64,000 nt of DNA from Streptomyces malaysiense (GCF_000980885.2 NZ_LBDA02000055.1:1-64000), one strand, 5' to 3'; positions 27,045-35,952 are shown, counted from the first letter of the stretch. A program made the numbers and translations. Notes: generated from the sequence alone by a model not told the origin.

Positions 27045-27089
27045 GGACCACACCCCCGTGCGCGCAGGGACCACACCCCCGTTCGGGGG
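27045..27089. promoter_or_regulatory. Direct repeats and palindrome in LuxR/acyl-CoA synthetase divergent promoter
   Basis: GGACCACACCCCCGT occurs twice (27045-27059 and 27068-27082), 23 bp apart; the second runs into CCCCCGTTCGGGGG (27076-27089), an inverted repeat. These are candidate sites for the adjacent GAF-LuxR protein. Confidence 0.5.
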
Positions 27090-27165
27090 TAGTGAGACCT
27101 GCATCACGGATTAGACGATGCCGGGGAGCCGCCCGGCAATGGTCGGGAACATAGGAGGACGACGG

Positions 27166-28839
27166 ATGACGACGGCGACCGATGCCTTCAGGAGCGCGCG
27201 GGACTTCCTGCTGGCACACCGCGAGGACTATGCCACCGCCTACGACGGGTTCGCGTGGCCCCGGCCGGAGCACTTCAACTGGGCGCTGGACTGGTTCGAC
27301 GTGATCGCCGCCGGCAACGACCGCGCCGCGCTGCACATCGTGGAGGAGGACGGCGGCGAGACCCGGCTGTCCTTCGCCGAACTGTCCGAGCGCTCCGACC
27401 GGGTCGCGAACTGGCTGCGCGCGCGGGGGGTCGCCGCCGAGGACCGCGTCCTCGTCATGCTCGGCAACCAGGCCGAGCTGTGGGAGGTCATGCTGGCCGC
27501 GATGAAGCTGCGCGCGGTCGTCATCCCGGCCACCCCGCTGCTCGGCCCCGCCGACCTGCGCGACCGTGTCGAGCGCGGCCGGGTCAGGCACGCGCTGGTG
27601 CGGGCCGAGGACGTCGCCAAGTTCGCCGAGGTGCCCGGCGCCTACACCCGGATCGCGGTCGGCGGCACACCGGCGGAGGGCTGGCTGCCGTACGAGGACG
27701 CCTACGGCGCCCCCACCGGCTTCACGGCCGACGGGCCCACCCGCTGCGACGACCCGCTGATGCTCTACTTCACCTCGGGCACCACCGCCCGCCCCAAGCT
27801 GGTCGAGCACACCCATGTCTCCTACCCCGTAGGTCACTTGGCGACCATGTACTGGGTCGGCCTGAAGCCCGGCGACGTCCATCTGAACATCTCCTCGCCC
27901 GGCTGGGCCAAGCACGCCTGGTCCAACCTGTTCGCCCCGTGGAACGCCGAGGCGACCGTCTTCATCTTCAACTACACGAGGTTCGACGCGGGCCGGCTCA
28001 TGGCCGAGATGGACCGCGCCGGGGTGACCACCTTCTGCGCCCCGCCCACCGTGTGGCGCATGCTCATCCAAGCCGACCTCGGACAACTGCGCACGCCGCC
28101 ACGCGAGGTGGTGGCCGCGGGCGAACCGCTCAACCCCGAGGTCATCGAACAGGTGCGGCGCTCCTGGGGGTTGACGATCCGGGACGGCTTCGGGCAGACC
28201 GAGACCGCCGTACAGGTCTCCAACCCTCCGGGCCAGCCGCTGAAGACCGGCTCCATGGGCCGCCCCAGCCCCGGCTACCGCGTGGAGCTCCTCGACCCGG
28301 TCACCGGCGCGCCCGGCGCCGCCGAGGGCGAGATCGCGCTCGACCTCGCCGACCCGCCCGTCGGCCTGATGGCGGGCTACCACGGCGACCCGGACCGCAC
28401 CGCCGAGGCCATGGCGGGCGGCTACTACCGCACCGGTGACATCGCCGCGCGCGACGAGGACGGCTACCTCACCTACATCGGCCGCGCCGACGACGTCTTC
28501 AAGGCGTCCGACTACAAGATCAGCCCCTTCGAGCTGGAGAGCGCGCTGCTGGAGCACCCGGCGGTGGCCGAGGCCGCCGTCGTGCCCGCCCCGGACGAGC
28601 TGCGGCTCGCGGTGCCCAAGGCGTACGTCCTGCTCGCCGAGGGCTACGAGCCGGGACCCGGCACCGCCAAGGCGATCTTCGAGCACTCCCGCCAGGTGCT
28701 CGCCCCCTACAAGCGCGTCCGCCGACTGGAGTTCGGCACGCTGCCCAAGACCGTCTCCGGCAAGATCCGCCGCATCGAGCTGCGCGAGGCCACCGCGCGG
28801 GGTTCGGCGGACGAGTACCGCGAGGAGGACTTCCGGTGA
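27166..28839 (+). CDS. Acyl-CoA synthetase, medium-chain/benzoate-CoA-ligase-like (AMP-binding)
   Basis: 557 residues of the adenylate-forming family. Motifs: ATP loop LYFTSGTTARPKLVEHTH around residue 201, the A5-type DGFGQTETAVQ near 345, the A7-A8 region YYRTGDIAARDEDGYLTYIGRADDVFKASDYKISPFELE around 420-460, and the catalytic Lys in KTVSGKIRR near the end. The PGWAKHAWSNLFAPWN segment is typical of the AcsM/medium-chain branch. It activates a carboxylic acid to its CoA thioester. AGGAGG precedes ATG 27166. Its last codons overlap the next gene (GTG 28836) by 4 bases. Confidence 0.9.
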   Translation: MTTATDAFRSARDFLLAHREDYATAYDGFAWPRPEHFNWALDWFDVIAAGNDRAALHIVEEDGGETRLSFAELSERSDRVANWLRARGVAAEDRVLVMLGNQAELWEVMLAAMKLRAVVIPATPLLGPADLRDRVERGRVRHALVRAEDVAKFAEVPGAYTRIAVGGTPAEGWLPYEDAYGAPTGFTADGPTRCDDPLMLYFTSGTTARPKLVEHTHVSYPVGHLATMYWVGLKPGDVHLNISSPGWAKHAWSNLFAPWNAEATVFIFNYTRFDAGRLMAEMDRAGVTTFCAPPTVWRMLIQADLGQLRTPPREVVAAGEPLNPEVIEQVRRSWGLTIRDGFGQTETAVQVSNPPGQPLKTGSMGRPSPGYRVELLDPVTGAPGAAEGEIALDLADPPVGLMAGYHGDPDRTAEAMAGGYYRTGDIAARDEDGYLTYIGRADDVFKASDYKISPFELESALLEHPAVAEAAVVPAPDELRLAVPKAYVLLAEGYEPGPGTAKAIFEHSRQVLAPYKRVRRLEFGTLPKTVSGKIRRIELREATARGSADEYREEDFR

Positions 28840-30449
28840 GCGCCCCGCAGCTCTCGTACGCCCACGGGACGGGCACCACCGCGCTGCTCGGCGACACCAT
28901 CGGCGCCGACCTCGCCCGTACCGCGCGGACCTGGCCCGACCGCGAGGCCCTGGTCGACGTGGCGGGCGGGCGCCGCTGGACGTACGCCGCCTTCGACGCC
29001 GACGTGGACCGGCTCGCCCGCGCCCTGCTGGCGAGCGGCATCGCCAAGGGCGACCGGGTGGGCATCTGGGCGGTCAACTGCGCCGAGTGGGTGCTCGTGC
29101 AGTACGCCACCGCCCGCATCGGCGCCGTCATGGTCAACATCAACCCGGCCTACCGCACCCACGAGGTGCGCTTCGTGCTCCGGCAGGCGGGCGTACGGCT
29201 GCTGTTCGCCTCTCTCAGCCACAAGACGAGCGATTACCGCGCCATGGTCGAGGAGGTCCGCGGCAGCTGCCAGGAGCTGCGCGAGGTCGTCTACTTCGGG
29301 GGGCCCGGCTGGGCGGCGTTCACCGCGCGCGGCGACAGCGGTGACCGGACCGGACTGGCGGCACGGGAAGCGGAGTTGTCCTGCGACGACCCGATCAACA
29401 TCCAGTACACCTCGGGCACCACCGGCTTCCCCAAGGGAGCCACCCTCTCCCACCACAACATCCTCAACAACGGTTATTTCGTCGGGGAGTTGGTCAAGTA
29501 CACGGAGCAGGACCGGATCTGCGTCCCGGTCCCCTTCTACCACTGCTTCGGCATGGTGATGGCCAACCTGGCGGCCACCTCGCACGGTGCCTGCATCGTG
29601 ATCCCGGCCCCGTCCTTCGAACCGAAGGCCAGCCTGGAGGCGGTGCAGCGGGAGCGGTGCACGTCCCTGTACGGCGTCCCGACCATGTTCATCGCCGAGC
29701 TGAACCTGCCGGACTTCGCCTCGTACGACCTCTCCACCCTGCGCACCGGCATCATGGCCGGCTCGCCCTGCCCGGTGGAGGTGATGAAGCGGGTCGTCGC
29801 CGAGATGCACATGGCCGAGGTCGCCATCTGCTACGGCATGACCGAGACCTCGCCGGTGTCCCTCCAGACCCGGACCGACGACGACCTGGAGCACCGCACC
29901 GCCACCGTCGGCCGCGTCCTGCCCCACCTGGAGGTCAAGGTCGTCGACCCGGCCACCGGTGTCACCCGGCCGCGCGGCGGGACGGGCGAGCTGTGCACCC
30001 GCGGCTACAGCGTGATGCTCGGCTACTGGGACGAGCCGGAGAAGACCGCCGAGGTCATCGACGCGGGCCGCTGGATGCACACCGGGGACCTGGCGATGAT
30101 GCGCGAGGACGGGTACGTGGAGATCGTCGGCCGCATCAAGGACATGATCATCCGGGGCGGCGAGAACATCTACCCGCGCGAGATCGAGGAGTTCCTCTAC
30201 GCGCACCCGAAGATCAGGGACGTACAGGTCGTCGGGGTGCCGGACGAGAGGTACGGCGAGGAGGTGCTCGCCTGCGTGATCCCGCGGGACGAGGGCGACC
30301 CGCCTACCCTCGACGAACTGCGGGCCTTCTGCCGGGGGCGGCTCGCGCACTACAAGGTGCCGAGCAGGCTCAGCATCCTCGACACCTTCCCGATGACGGT
30401 GTCGGGGAAGGTGCGGAAGATCGAACTGCGGGAGCGGTACCGGGACTGA
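28836..30449 (+). CDS. Long-chain/aromatic acyl-CoA synthetase (AMP-binding)
   Basis: 537 residues, adenylate-forming family, FadD-like. The ATP loop YTSGTTGFPKGATLSHHN begins near residue 190, CYGMTETSPVS near 332, the motif GDLAMMREDGYVEIVGRIKD near 418, IRGGENIYPREIEEFL next, and the catalytic Lys TVSGKVRK ends the protein. It overlaps the preceding synthetase by four bases, so the two are co-translated; together they may activate two related acids or act sequentially in one degradation route. Substrate specificity cannot be read. Confidence 0.92.
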   Translation: MSAPQLSYAHGTGTTALLGDTIGADLARTARTWPDREALVDVAGGRRWTYAAFDADVDRLARALLASGIAKGDRVGIWAVNCAEWVLVQYATARIGAVMVNINPAYRTHEVRFVLRQAGVRLLFASLSHKTSDYRAMVEEVRGSCQELREVVYFGGPGWAAFTARGDSGDRTGLAAREAELSCDDPINIQYTSGTTGFPKGATLSHHNILNNGYFVGELVKYTEQDRICVPVPFYHCFGMVMANLAATSHGACIVIPAPSFEPKASLEAVQRERCTSLYGVPTMFIAELNLPDFASYDLSTLRTGIMAGSPCPVEVMKRVVAEMHMAEVAICYGMTETSPVSLQTRTDDDLEHRTATVGRVLPHLEVKVVDPATGVTRPRGGTGELCTRGYSVMLGYWDEPEKTAEVIDAGRWMHTGDLAMMREDGYVEIVGRIKDMIIRGGENIYPREIEEFLYAHPKIRDVQVVGVPDERYGEEVLACVIPRDEGDPPTLDELRAFCRGRLAHYKVPSRLSILDTFPMTVSGKVRKIELRERYRD

Positions 30450-30458
30450 ACCGCCGCG

Positions 30459-31241
30459 TCAGCCCCGTCGCGCGCGGCGCCCCGGCTCCGGGGCGCCGTC
30501 GGCGTCCAGGGCGCCGGCGGGATCGTTCACCGGCTGCGGGACGCCCGCGAGGTCCAGCACGAACAGCGGCACGCCCAGGGAGTCCGCGCAGGCGCGGGCG
30601 GCCTCGCTGTAACCGGCGAGCGAGAAGTACACGCAGTCGGCGGACTCCGTCATCGCGGTCAGCCACAGGCACTCCACGTCCCGGGGCGCGGCGGGCCGTA
30701 CCGTCGGCTCCACCTGGGCGAGCAGCCCCCGGGCGGCGAGCCCGACGCCGTTCGTCGGCCGCTGGTCGGCGCGGCGGATGTCCTCGTACCCGAGCCAGCG
30801 CAGATACAGCGCGGTCGCGGTGACGACGTCCCGCGCGGTGCGGACGGCGTGCGGCCGGAAGGCGCGGCGCGACGGGGCGGCGTCGGGGGCATCCGGCCGG
30901 GCGGCGCGCGGCTCGGCGCGGGCGGCGGAAGCCTGCGCGTGCGCGGGGGACGGCTCGCCGCGGACCCCCGGGCCCGGGTCCGCCTCCAGCACCGGGACGA
31001 GCAGCACCGTGCCGCACGGACAGCCCAGTTCCGGGCGCGGCCAGTGGTTGAGCCGCCCGCACGCGGCGCACACGGCGCCGGTCCACTCCTCGGCCCAGGA
31101 CCGGTGCTCGGCCACGACCGGCGCGGCACGGCGGTCCAGCCGCGGGGCGGCCGTGGTTCCGCAGGCGCAGGGATACACCGGGGCGGTGTAGACGTGCTCA
31201 CGCCGGCAGGCCGGACAGCGCACCGGCACGCTCTCGGGCAT
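30459..31241 (-). CDS. Zinc-ribbon protein with degenerate restriction-endonuclease-like domain
   Basis: 260 residues. The N-terminus has Cys pairs in two zinc-ribbon-like units (RCPACRRE...CACGTT and CAACGRLN...CPCGTV), then an Ala/Pro/Arg linker, then a C-terminal module (RDVVTATALYLRWLGYEDIRR, DVECLWLTAMTESADCVYF, SLAGYSEAARACADSLGVPLFVLDL) laid out like an Mrr/NERD-type PD-(D/E)xK fold. The Q/E-x-K active-site lysine is not evident, so nuclease activity is doubtful. I chose ATG 31241; a GTG at 31265 is possible. Conserved in Streptomyces as far as I recall, function unknown. Confidence 0.6.
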   Translation of the reverse strand: MPESVPVRCPACRREHVYTAPVYPCACGTTAAPRLDRRAAPVVAEHRSWAEEWTGAVCAACGRLNHWPRPELGCPCGTVLLVPVLEADPGPGVRGEPSPAHAQASAARAEPRAARPDAPDAAPSRRAFRPHAVRTARDVVTATALYLRWLGYEDIRRADQRPTNGVGLAARGLLAQVEPTVRPAAPRDVECLWLTAMTESADCVYFSLAGYSEAARACADSLGVPLFVLDLAGVPQPVNDPAGALDADGAPEPGRRARRG

Positions 31242-31348
31242 GGCCCACTCACTCTCGCGCGACACCTCGGGACAGCGCTCCCATGGTGCTCCCGGCCCAC
31301 CGCGTTTGTCCGGCGTTTCCGCGGCACTTGCCGGTGTCTTTGTGTCTC

Positions 31349-31377
31349 TTGACGAGGTCGGCGCTTCTCTCTACATT
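31349..31377 (+). promoter_or_regulatory. Sigma-70-type promoter of glyoxylate carboligase gene
   Basis: TTGACG (31349-31354), 17-bp spacer, TACATT (31372-31377). The predicted transcription start falls inside the first of two TTCC boxes, a layout suited to repression. Confidence 0.65.
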
Positions 31378-31379
31378 GC

Positions 31380-31394
31380 TTCCAGATAGTAGAA
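31380..31394 (+). promoter_or_regulatory. TTCC-N7-GAA box, distal copy (gcl promoter)
   Basis: TTCCAGATAGTAGAA, two bases after the -10. Its partner is 21 bp downstream (centre to centre). The distal box at the hyi promoter, read on its coding strand, has the same TTCC...AGAA ends. It is likely the site of an IclR-family purine/allantoin regulator (AllR type), which is not in the window. Confidence 0.6.
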
Positions 31395-31400
31395 GTTGAA

Positions 31401-31415
31401 TTCCACGATACGGAA
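31401..31415 (+). promoter_or_regulatory. TTCC-N7-GGAA box, proximal copy (gcl promoter)
   Basis: TTCCACGATACGGAA. It shares TTCC and ATACGGAA with the proximal box of the hyi promoter (37779-37793, minus strand). Confidence 0.65.
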
Positions 31416-31511
31416 TATCTGGTCTGTCGGGGTTCAACGCAGACTCTCTGGAGAGTGCTCACCGCGGGGCGCGACGGGAGTACGCATCCGACACCGAGGC
31501 AGGAGTACTCG

Positions 31512-33299
31512 ATGGCTCGTATGACCGCTGCCCGCGCGGCAGTTGAGATCCTCAAGCGCGAGGGCGTCAGTGACGCCTTCGGTGTGCCGGGGGCCGCGAT
31601 CAACCCGTTCTACAAGGCCCTCAAGGAGGGCGGCGGCATCCAGCACACCCTCGCCCGCCATGTCGAGGGCGCCTCGCACATGGCCGAGGGCTACACTCGC
31701 GCGCGGCCGGGCAACATCGGCGTGTGCGTCGGCACGTCCGGGCCGGCCGGCACCGACATGATCACCGGCCTGTACTCGGCGTCCGGCGACTCCGTCCCGA
31801 TCCTGTGCATCACCGGGCAGGCGCCCACGCATGTGATCCACAAGGAGGACTTCCAGGCCGTCGACATCGCCGCGATCGCGCGCCCGGTGACCAAGATGGC
31901 GGTGACCGTGCTGGAGGCGGCCCAGGTCCCCGGCGTCTTCCAGCAGGCGTTCCACCTGATGCGCTCCGGCCGGCCGGGACCGGTGCTGATCGACCTGCCG
32001 ATCGACGTCCAGCTCACGGAGATCGAGTTCGACCCGGAGACGTACGAGCCGCTGCCGGTGTACAAGCCGGCCGCGACCCGCGCGCAGATCGAGAAGGCGA
32101 TGTCGTACCTGCTCGCCGCCGAGCGGCCGGTCCTCGTGGCCGGCGGCGGAGTCATCGGCGCGGACGCCTGCGAACTGCTCACCGAGTTCGCCGAGCTGAC
32201 CGGCACCCCCGTCATCCCGACCCTGATGGGCTGGGGAGCGCTGCCCGACGACCACGAGCTGAACGCGGGCATGGTCGGCGTGCAGACCGCGCACCGCTAC
32301 GGCAACGCCACCTTCCTGGAGTCCGACTGCGTCCTCGGTATCGGCAACCGGTGGGCGAACCGGCACACCGGCTACAAGCTGGACGTCTACCGCGAGGGCC
32401 GCACCTTCGTGCACGTGGACATCGAGCCCACGCAGATCGGCCGGATCTTCCCGCCGGACTACGGGGTGGTGTCCGACGCGCGGGCGGCGCTGGAGCTGTT
32501 CGTCCGGGTGGCACGGGAACTGAAGGCGGCCGGCCGGCTCCCCGACCGCGCGGACTGGATCTCCTCGTGCCAGGAGCGCAAGGCCACACTGCTGCGCCGT
32601 ACGCACTTCGACGACGTGCCGATGAAGCCGCAGCGGGTGTACGAGGAGATGAACCGGGCCTTCGGCCCCGAGACGCGGTACGTCACCACGATCGGGCTCT
32701 CCCAGATCGCCGGCGCGCAGATGCTGCACGTCTACAAGCCCCGGCACTGGATCAACTGCGGCCAGGCCGGGCCGCTCGGCTGGACGATCCCGGCCGCGAT
32801 CGGCGTCGCGAAGGCCGATCCGGAGGCCGCGGTGGTCGCCCTGTCCGGCGACTACGACTTCCAGTTCCTGATCGAGGAACTGGCGGCCGCCGCCCAGCAC
32901 CGGATCCCCTATGTGCACGTCCTGGTCAACAACGCCTACCTGGGTCTGATCCGCCAGGCGCAGCTCGGGCTGGACATCGACTTCCAGGTGAACCTGGAGT
33001 TCGAGAACATCAACACGCCCGAGATCGGCGTCTACGGCGTGGACCACGTCAAGGTCGCCGAGGGCCTGGGCTGCAAGGCCCTGCGGGTCACCGAGCCGGA
33101 CCAGCTGGGCCCCGCGTTCGAGGAGGCGAAGAAGCTGGCCGCCCAGTACCGGGTGCCGGTCGTGGTCGAGGCGATCCTGGAGCGGGTCACGAACATCTCG
33201 ATGAGCCGCACGATGGACATCAGCGACGTCACCGAGTTCGAACCCCTCGCCACGGAGGCGGCCCACGCGCCGACGGCGATCGGCGCGCTGAAGCGCTGA
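31512..33299 (+). CDS. gcl: Glyoxylate carboligase (tartronate-semialdehyde synthase)
   Basis: 595 residues. It joins two glyoxylates to tartronate semialdehyde with CO2 release, using ThDP. The diagnostic Gcl feature is Val51 in RHVEGASHMAEGY, in place of the catalytic glutamate found in other ThDP enzymes. Family segments include GTSGPAGTDMITGLYSASGD, HKEDFQAVDIAAIARPVTKM, CGQAGPLGWTIPAAIGVAK and the ThDP/Mg motif SGDYDFQF at about 445 with VNNAYLGLIRQAQ. AGGAG precedes ATG 31512. It is monocistronic: a strong terminator follows. It is paired by its operators with the hyi-glxR operon 4 kb downstream. Confidence 0.95.
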   Translation: MARMTAARAAVEILKREGVSDAFGVPGAAINPFYKALKEGGGIQHTLARHVEGASHMAEGYTRARPGNIGVCVGTSGPAGTDMITGLYSASGDSVPILCITGQAPTHVIHKEDFQAVDIAAIARPVTKMAVTVLEAAQVPGVFQQAFHLMRSGRPGPVLIDLPIDVQLTEIEFDPETYEPLPVYKPAATRAQIEKAMSYLLAAERPVLVAGGGVIGADACELLTEFAELTGTPVIPTLMGWGALPDDHELNAGMVGVQTAHRYGNATFLESDCVLGIGNRWANRHTGYKLDVYREGRTFVHVDIEPTQIGRIFPPDYGVVSDARAALELFVRVARELKAAGRLPDRADWISSCQERKATLLRRTHFDDVPMKPQRVYEEMNRAFGPETRYVTTIGLSQIAGAQMLHVYKPRHWINCGQAGPLGWTIPAAIGVAKADPEAAVVALSGDYDFQFLIEELAAAAQHRIPYVHVLVNNAYLGLIRQAQLGLDIDFQVNLEFENINTPEIGVYGVDHVKVAEGLGCKALRVTEPDQLGPAFEEAKKLAAQYRVPVVVEAILERVTNISMSRTMDISDVTEFEPLATEAAHAPTAIGALKR

Positions 33300-33316
33300 C
33301 GCCCCGCGGTGTGCGA

Positions 33317-33351
33317 AAGAGGCGGCCCGTCCACCGGACGGGCCGCCTCTT
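33317..33351. terminator. Strong terminator after gcl
   Basis: A 16-bp perfect stem (33317-33332 with 33336-33351) and a 3-base loop, 18 bases after the gcl stop and 14 bases before the stop of the convergent small gene, so it probably serves both. Confidence 0.85.
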
Positions 33352-33364
33352 CTCATGTCCGCTC

Positions 33365-33598
33365 CTACACCTCGTGCTCCGAGAGGCCGGGCCAGTCCTC
33401 GGGCCCGCCGCCCTGCCACTCGATGAGGTCGTCCTCCTCCACCTCGACCCGGTCCAGATCGACCAGCCGCAGGATCTCCACGACGTCGTCCAGATGCGAG
33501 GCCAGCCCCAGCGTCACCTCTCCCTCGGTGACGCGCCTGGAGCCGTCCAGGGCGGGCGCGTGGACGACGATGTGCGGGTGCTGAACCGGATTACCCAT
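33365..33598 (-). CDS. Small conserved-looking hypothetical protein
   Basis: 77 residues, acidic C-terminus (DRVEVEEDDLIEWQGGGPEDW). No recognised domain. Coding is supported by a strong GC bias at third positions and an ATG at 33598, but the ribosome binding site is weak. It reads toward gcl and shares its terminator. Function unknown; position in the glyoxylate block is the only clue. Confidence 0.55.
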   Translation of the reverse strand: MGNPVQHPHIVVHAPALDGSRRVTEGEVTLGLASHLDDVVEILRLVDLDRVEVEEDDLIEWQGGGPEDWPGLSEHEV

Positions 33599-33621
33599 AC
33601 CGCCAGCGTGCGACGGCCGCG

Positions 33622-33965
33622 GTGTTCCCGCACGCCGTACGGCTGCCGCGGGACTCCCCGGACCATGCCGAGGGCCAAAGCGACCGGCTCGACTTCCAGG
33701 AGCGGTACCGGATCTTCCAGGACGGGGCACGCCGGGAGCCCGGCGTCCGACACCGGTGCGGCCTGAGCAGGCGGCACCGCACGCCCGGGTGCCTGCCGGC
33801 GCCGTGCACGAGGCCGTCGGGCAGGCCGTCGGCCACCTCGTCGGGCCGGACGGGAACCGTGCCGGGATCCGTGAGGCCGCGTGAGGCCGTGTGGAGGTCC
33901 TCACCTGCGAGGAACTCCTGGACAACGCCGAACGCTCCCTCGCCGTGGGTCTCGACCCGGCGTAG
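33622..33965 (+). pseudogene. Possible decayed gene between gcl and catalase
   Basis: Protein-like segments appear in two forward frames: SDRLDFQERYRIFQDGARRE in one, then AVHEAVGQAVGHLVGPDGNR and VEVLTCEELLDNAERSLAVG in another. A stop at 33882 and a short GTGAGGCCG duplication (33871-33890) interrupt them. A reverse-strand frame over the same bases is also open with high GC3, so the coding strand is not certain. No family recognised. Confidence 0.25.
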
Positions 33966-34275
33966 GGAGCGTCGTGCTGCTGCTGCCGTCCGGCGGCGCG
34001 GCGCTGGGCGCGACAGGTAGGTCGCGCCGCCGGACGGGGTCGGGATGGGTGGGACCGCGGGGGTGTGACGGAGGCGGGGCCTCTTCACTCTGGTCGAGAA
34101 GCGGCCCGGCTCCTTGACCACCGCACTGGCTCGCACGCCGCCGCGGTCCTCGCCCTGCCCGTGCCGCACTGGACGGCCACCCCTCAAATCGGGCCGTCCG
34201 GCGCGGCGCGGGCCGCGTGCGCGGGCATGACCTCCCGTCAGTCCCCGCACGCCGCCTGCTGATCGATCGAGGCGC
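33966..34275. other. Gene-poor stretch with a long inverted repeat
   Basis: No convincing gene. It contains CCGTCCGGCGGCGCG (33986-34000) and its exact complement at 34023-34037, a 15-bp stem with a 22-base loop, possibly the terminator of the decayed gene. Confidence 0.5.
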
Positions 34276-35733
34276 TCAGTCCTCGCGCAGTGCCTCGACC
34301 GCTTCCCGCACGCGCCTGCCGTAGTCCGGGTCCGCCGCGTGGAAGTGTGCGAGGTTCTTCTCGATCACGTCGTCGCGGGAGACCTGGGCGAGGCCCCCGG
34401 CGATGTTGGCGACCAGGCGCCGCTTCTCCTCCTGCGACATCAGGCGGTACAGCTCGCCCGCCTGGTAGAAGTCGTCGTCCTTGGTGTGGAGCGGTGCGGC
34501 GTGGGTGCCGGTGTGGCCCGAGACGGGCAGCGGCGACGCGAGGGGCCGGCCGGTCTCGGCGGGGCCGTCGTAGGAGTTCGGCTCGTAGTTCTTCGCGTAC
34601 CGGCCCTGGGAGTTGGCCGCCATGAGACCGTCGCGCCCGTAGTTGTGCGCGGTTGTCGCCCGGGGCGCGTTCACGGCGAGCTGGGTGTGGTTGACGCCCA
34701 GGCGGTACCGGTGGGCGTCCGCGTACGCGAACAGCCGGCCCTGGAGCATCTTGTCCGGCGAGGGACCGATGCCCGGCACGAAGTTGTTCGGGGAGAAGGC
34801 GGCCTGCTCGACCTCGGCGAACACGTTGTCCGGGTTGCGGTCCAGGACCAGGCGGCCCACCCGCTGGAGCGGGTAGTCCCGGTGCGGCCAGACCTTGGTC
34901 AGGTCGAACGGGTTGAAGCGGTACTCCGCCGCGTCCGCCGCTGGCATGATCTGCACGTACAGCGTCCACGACGGGTGCACGCCCCGCTCGATCGCCTGGA
35001 GCAGGTCCGTCTGGTGGGAGTTGGGGTCCTTGCCCGCCAGCTCCTGCGCCTGCTCGGTGGACAGGCAGCGGATGCCCTGGTTCGTCTTGAAGTGGTACTT
35101 GACGAAGAAGCCCTCGCCTGCCGCGTTCGTCCACTGGTAGGTGTGCGAGCCGTAACCGTTCATGTGCCGGTACGACGCCGGGACGCCGCGGTCGCCCATC
35201 AGCCAGGTCACCTGGTGCGTGGCCTCGGGGGCGTGCGCCCAGAAGTCCCAGACGTTGTCGGGCTCCTGCTTGCCGGTGAACGGGTCCCGCTTCTGCGAGT
35301 GGATGAAGTCGGGGAACTTCAGCGGGTCCTTGATGAAGAAGACCGGGGTGTTGTTGCCGACGAGGTCGTAATTTCCCTCCTCGGTGTAGAACTTGAGCGC
35401 GAAGCCGCGAGGGTCGCGCACCGCGTCCGCGCCGCCGAGGTTGTCGGCGACCGTGGAGAACCGCGCGAACACCTCGGTGCGCTTGCCGATCTCGCCGAGG
35501 AAGGCGGCGTGGGTGTAGCCGGTGACGTCGTCGGTCACCTCGAAGTGGCCGTAGGCGCCGGAGCCCCGGGCATGCACCACCCGCTCCGGGATCCGCTCGC
35601 GGTTGAAGCGCGCGAGCTTCTCCAGGAGGTGCTGGTCCTGGAGCAGGAGCGGGCCGCCGACGCCGGCGGTGGCGGAGTTCTGGTTGTCGGCGACCGGGGC
35701 GCCGGACTCTGTCGTGAGCACGCGCTGCGACAT
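34276..35733 (-). CDS. Monofunctional haem catalase
   Basis: 485 residues, small-subunit catalase. It converts H2O2 to water and oxygen in the cytoplasm. Catalytic His54 (RVVHARGSGAYGHFE), the distal Asn in NYDLVGNNTPVFFIKD, and the proximal haem Tyr in GRLFAYADAHRYRLG are present. GGAAGG precedes the ATG. Its promoter carries the same operator, overlapping the -35, as the uricase operon, so it is probably the catalase that clears peroxide made by urate oxidation rather than a general stress catalase. Placement inside the purine/glyoxylate block agrees. Confidence 0.95.
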   Translation of the reverse strand: MSQRVLTTESGAPVADNQNSATAGVGGPLLLQDQHLLEKLARFNRERIPERVVHARGSGAYGHFEVTDDVTGYTHAAFLGEIGKRTEVFARFSTVADNLGGADAVRDPRGFALKFYTEEGNYDLVGNNTPVFFIKDPLKFPDFIHSQKRDPFTGKQEPDNVWDFWAHAPEATHQVTWLMGDRGVPASYRHMNGYGSHTYQWTNAAGEGFFVKYHFKTNQGIRCLSTEQAQELAGKDPNSHQTDLLQAIERGVHPSWTLYVQIMPAADAAEYRFNPFDLTKVWPHRDYPLQRVGRLVLDRNPDNVFAEVEQAAFSPNNFVPGIGPSPDKMLQGRLFAYADAHRYRLGVNHTQLAVNAPRATTAHNYGRDGLMAANSQGRYAKNYEPNSYDGPAETGRPLASPLPVSGHTGTHAAPLHTKDDDFYQAGELYRLMSQEEKRRLVANIAGGLAQVSRDDVIEKNLAHFHAADPDYGRRVREAVEALRED

Positions 35734-35801
35734 CGTGGACCTTCCATGCGAGTGGCAGCGGAAATCGTCTTCCGCTTTGTGGAGCCTAGAAGTCTGCGTG
35801 G

Positions 35802-35831
35802 AGCCTAGGAGTGGGGTGAACGAGGCGTCAA
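35802..35831 (-). promoter_or_regulatory. Catalase promoter
   Basis: On the minus strand: TTGACG (35831-35826), 18-bp spacer, TAGGCT (35807-35802). An 11-bp direct repeat GTGGAGCCTAG (35779-35789 and 35798-35808) covers the -10 and the likely start, and an inverted repeat GCGGAA-N6-TTCCGC (35758-35775) lies in the leader. Confidence 0.6.
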
Positions 35832-35842
35832 CAGTTTGTTGA
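35828..35842 (-). promoter_or_regulatory. TCAACA-N3-TGTTGA operator at catalase promoter
   Basis: A perfect 6-bp inverted repeat overlapping the -35. Read on the coding strand it is TTCAACAAACTGTTGACG, 17 of 18 bases identical to the site at the uricase operon (38601-38618). Confidence 0.75.
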
Positions 35843-35952
35843 ATTTGGTTCCGGGCCGCGGCGCCGCATCGGGCGCGACGGGACAGGTGTCAGCGGCACC
35901 GCGACCCGGAAGTCTCGAAGGGGGCCCGGAGGCCGCCGGCTGCGGTGAGGTG

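Noticed and set aside
35758..35775. Third TTCC box at the catalase leader
   Set aside because: GCGGAA-N6-TTCCGC has the opposite arm order (GGAA first) and no paired partner at 21 bp, so it is not the same operator class.
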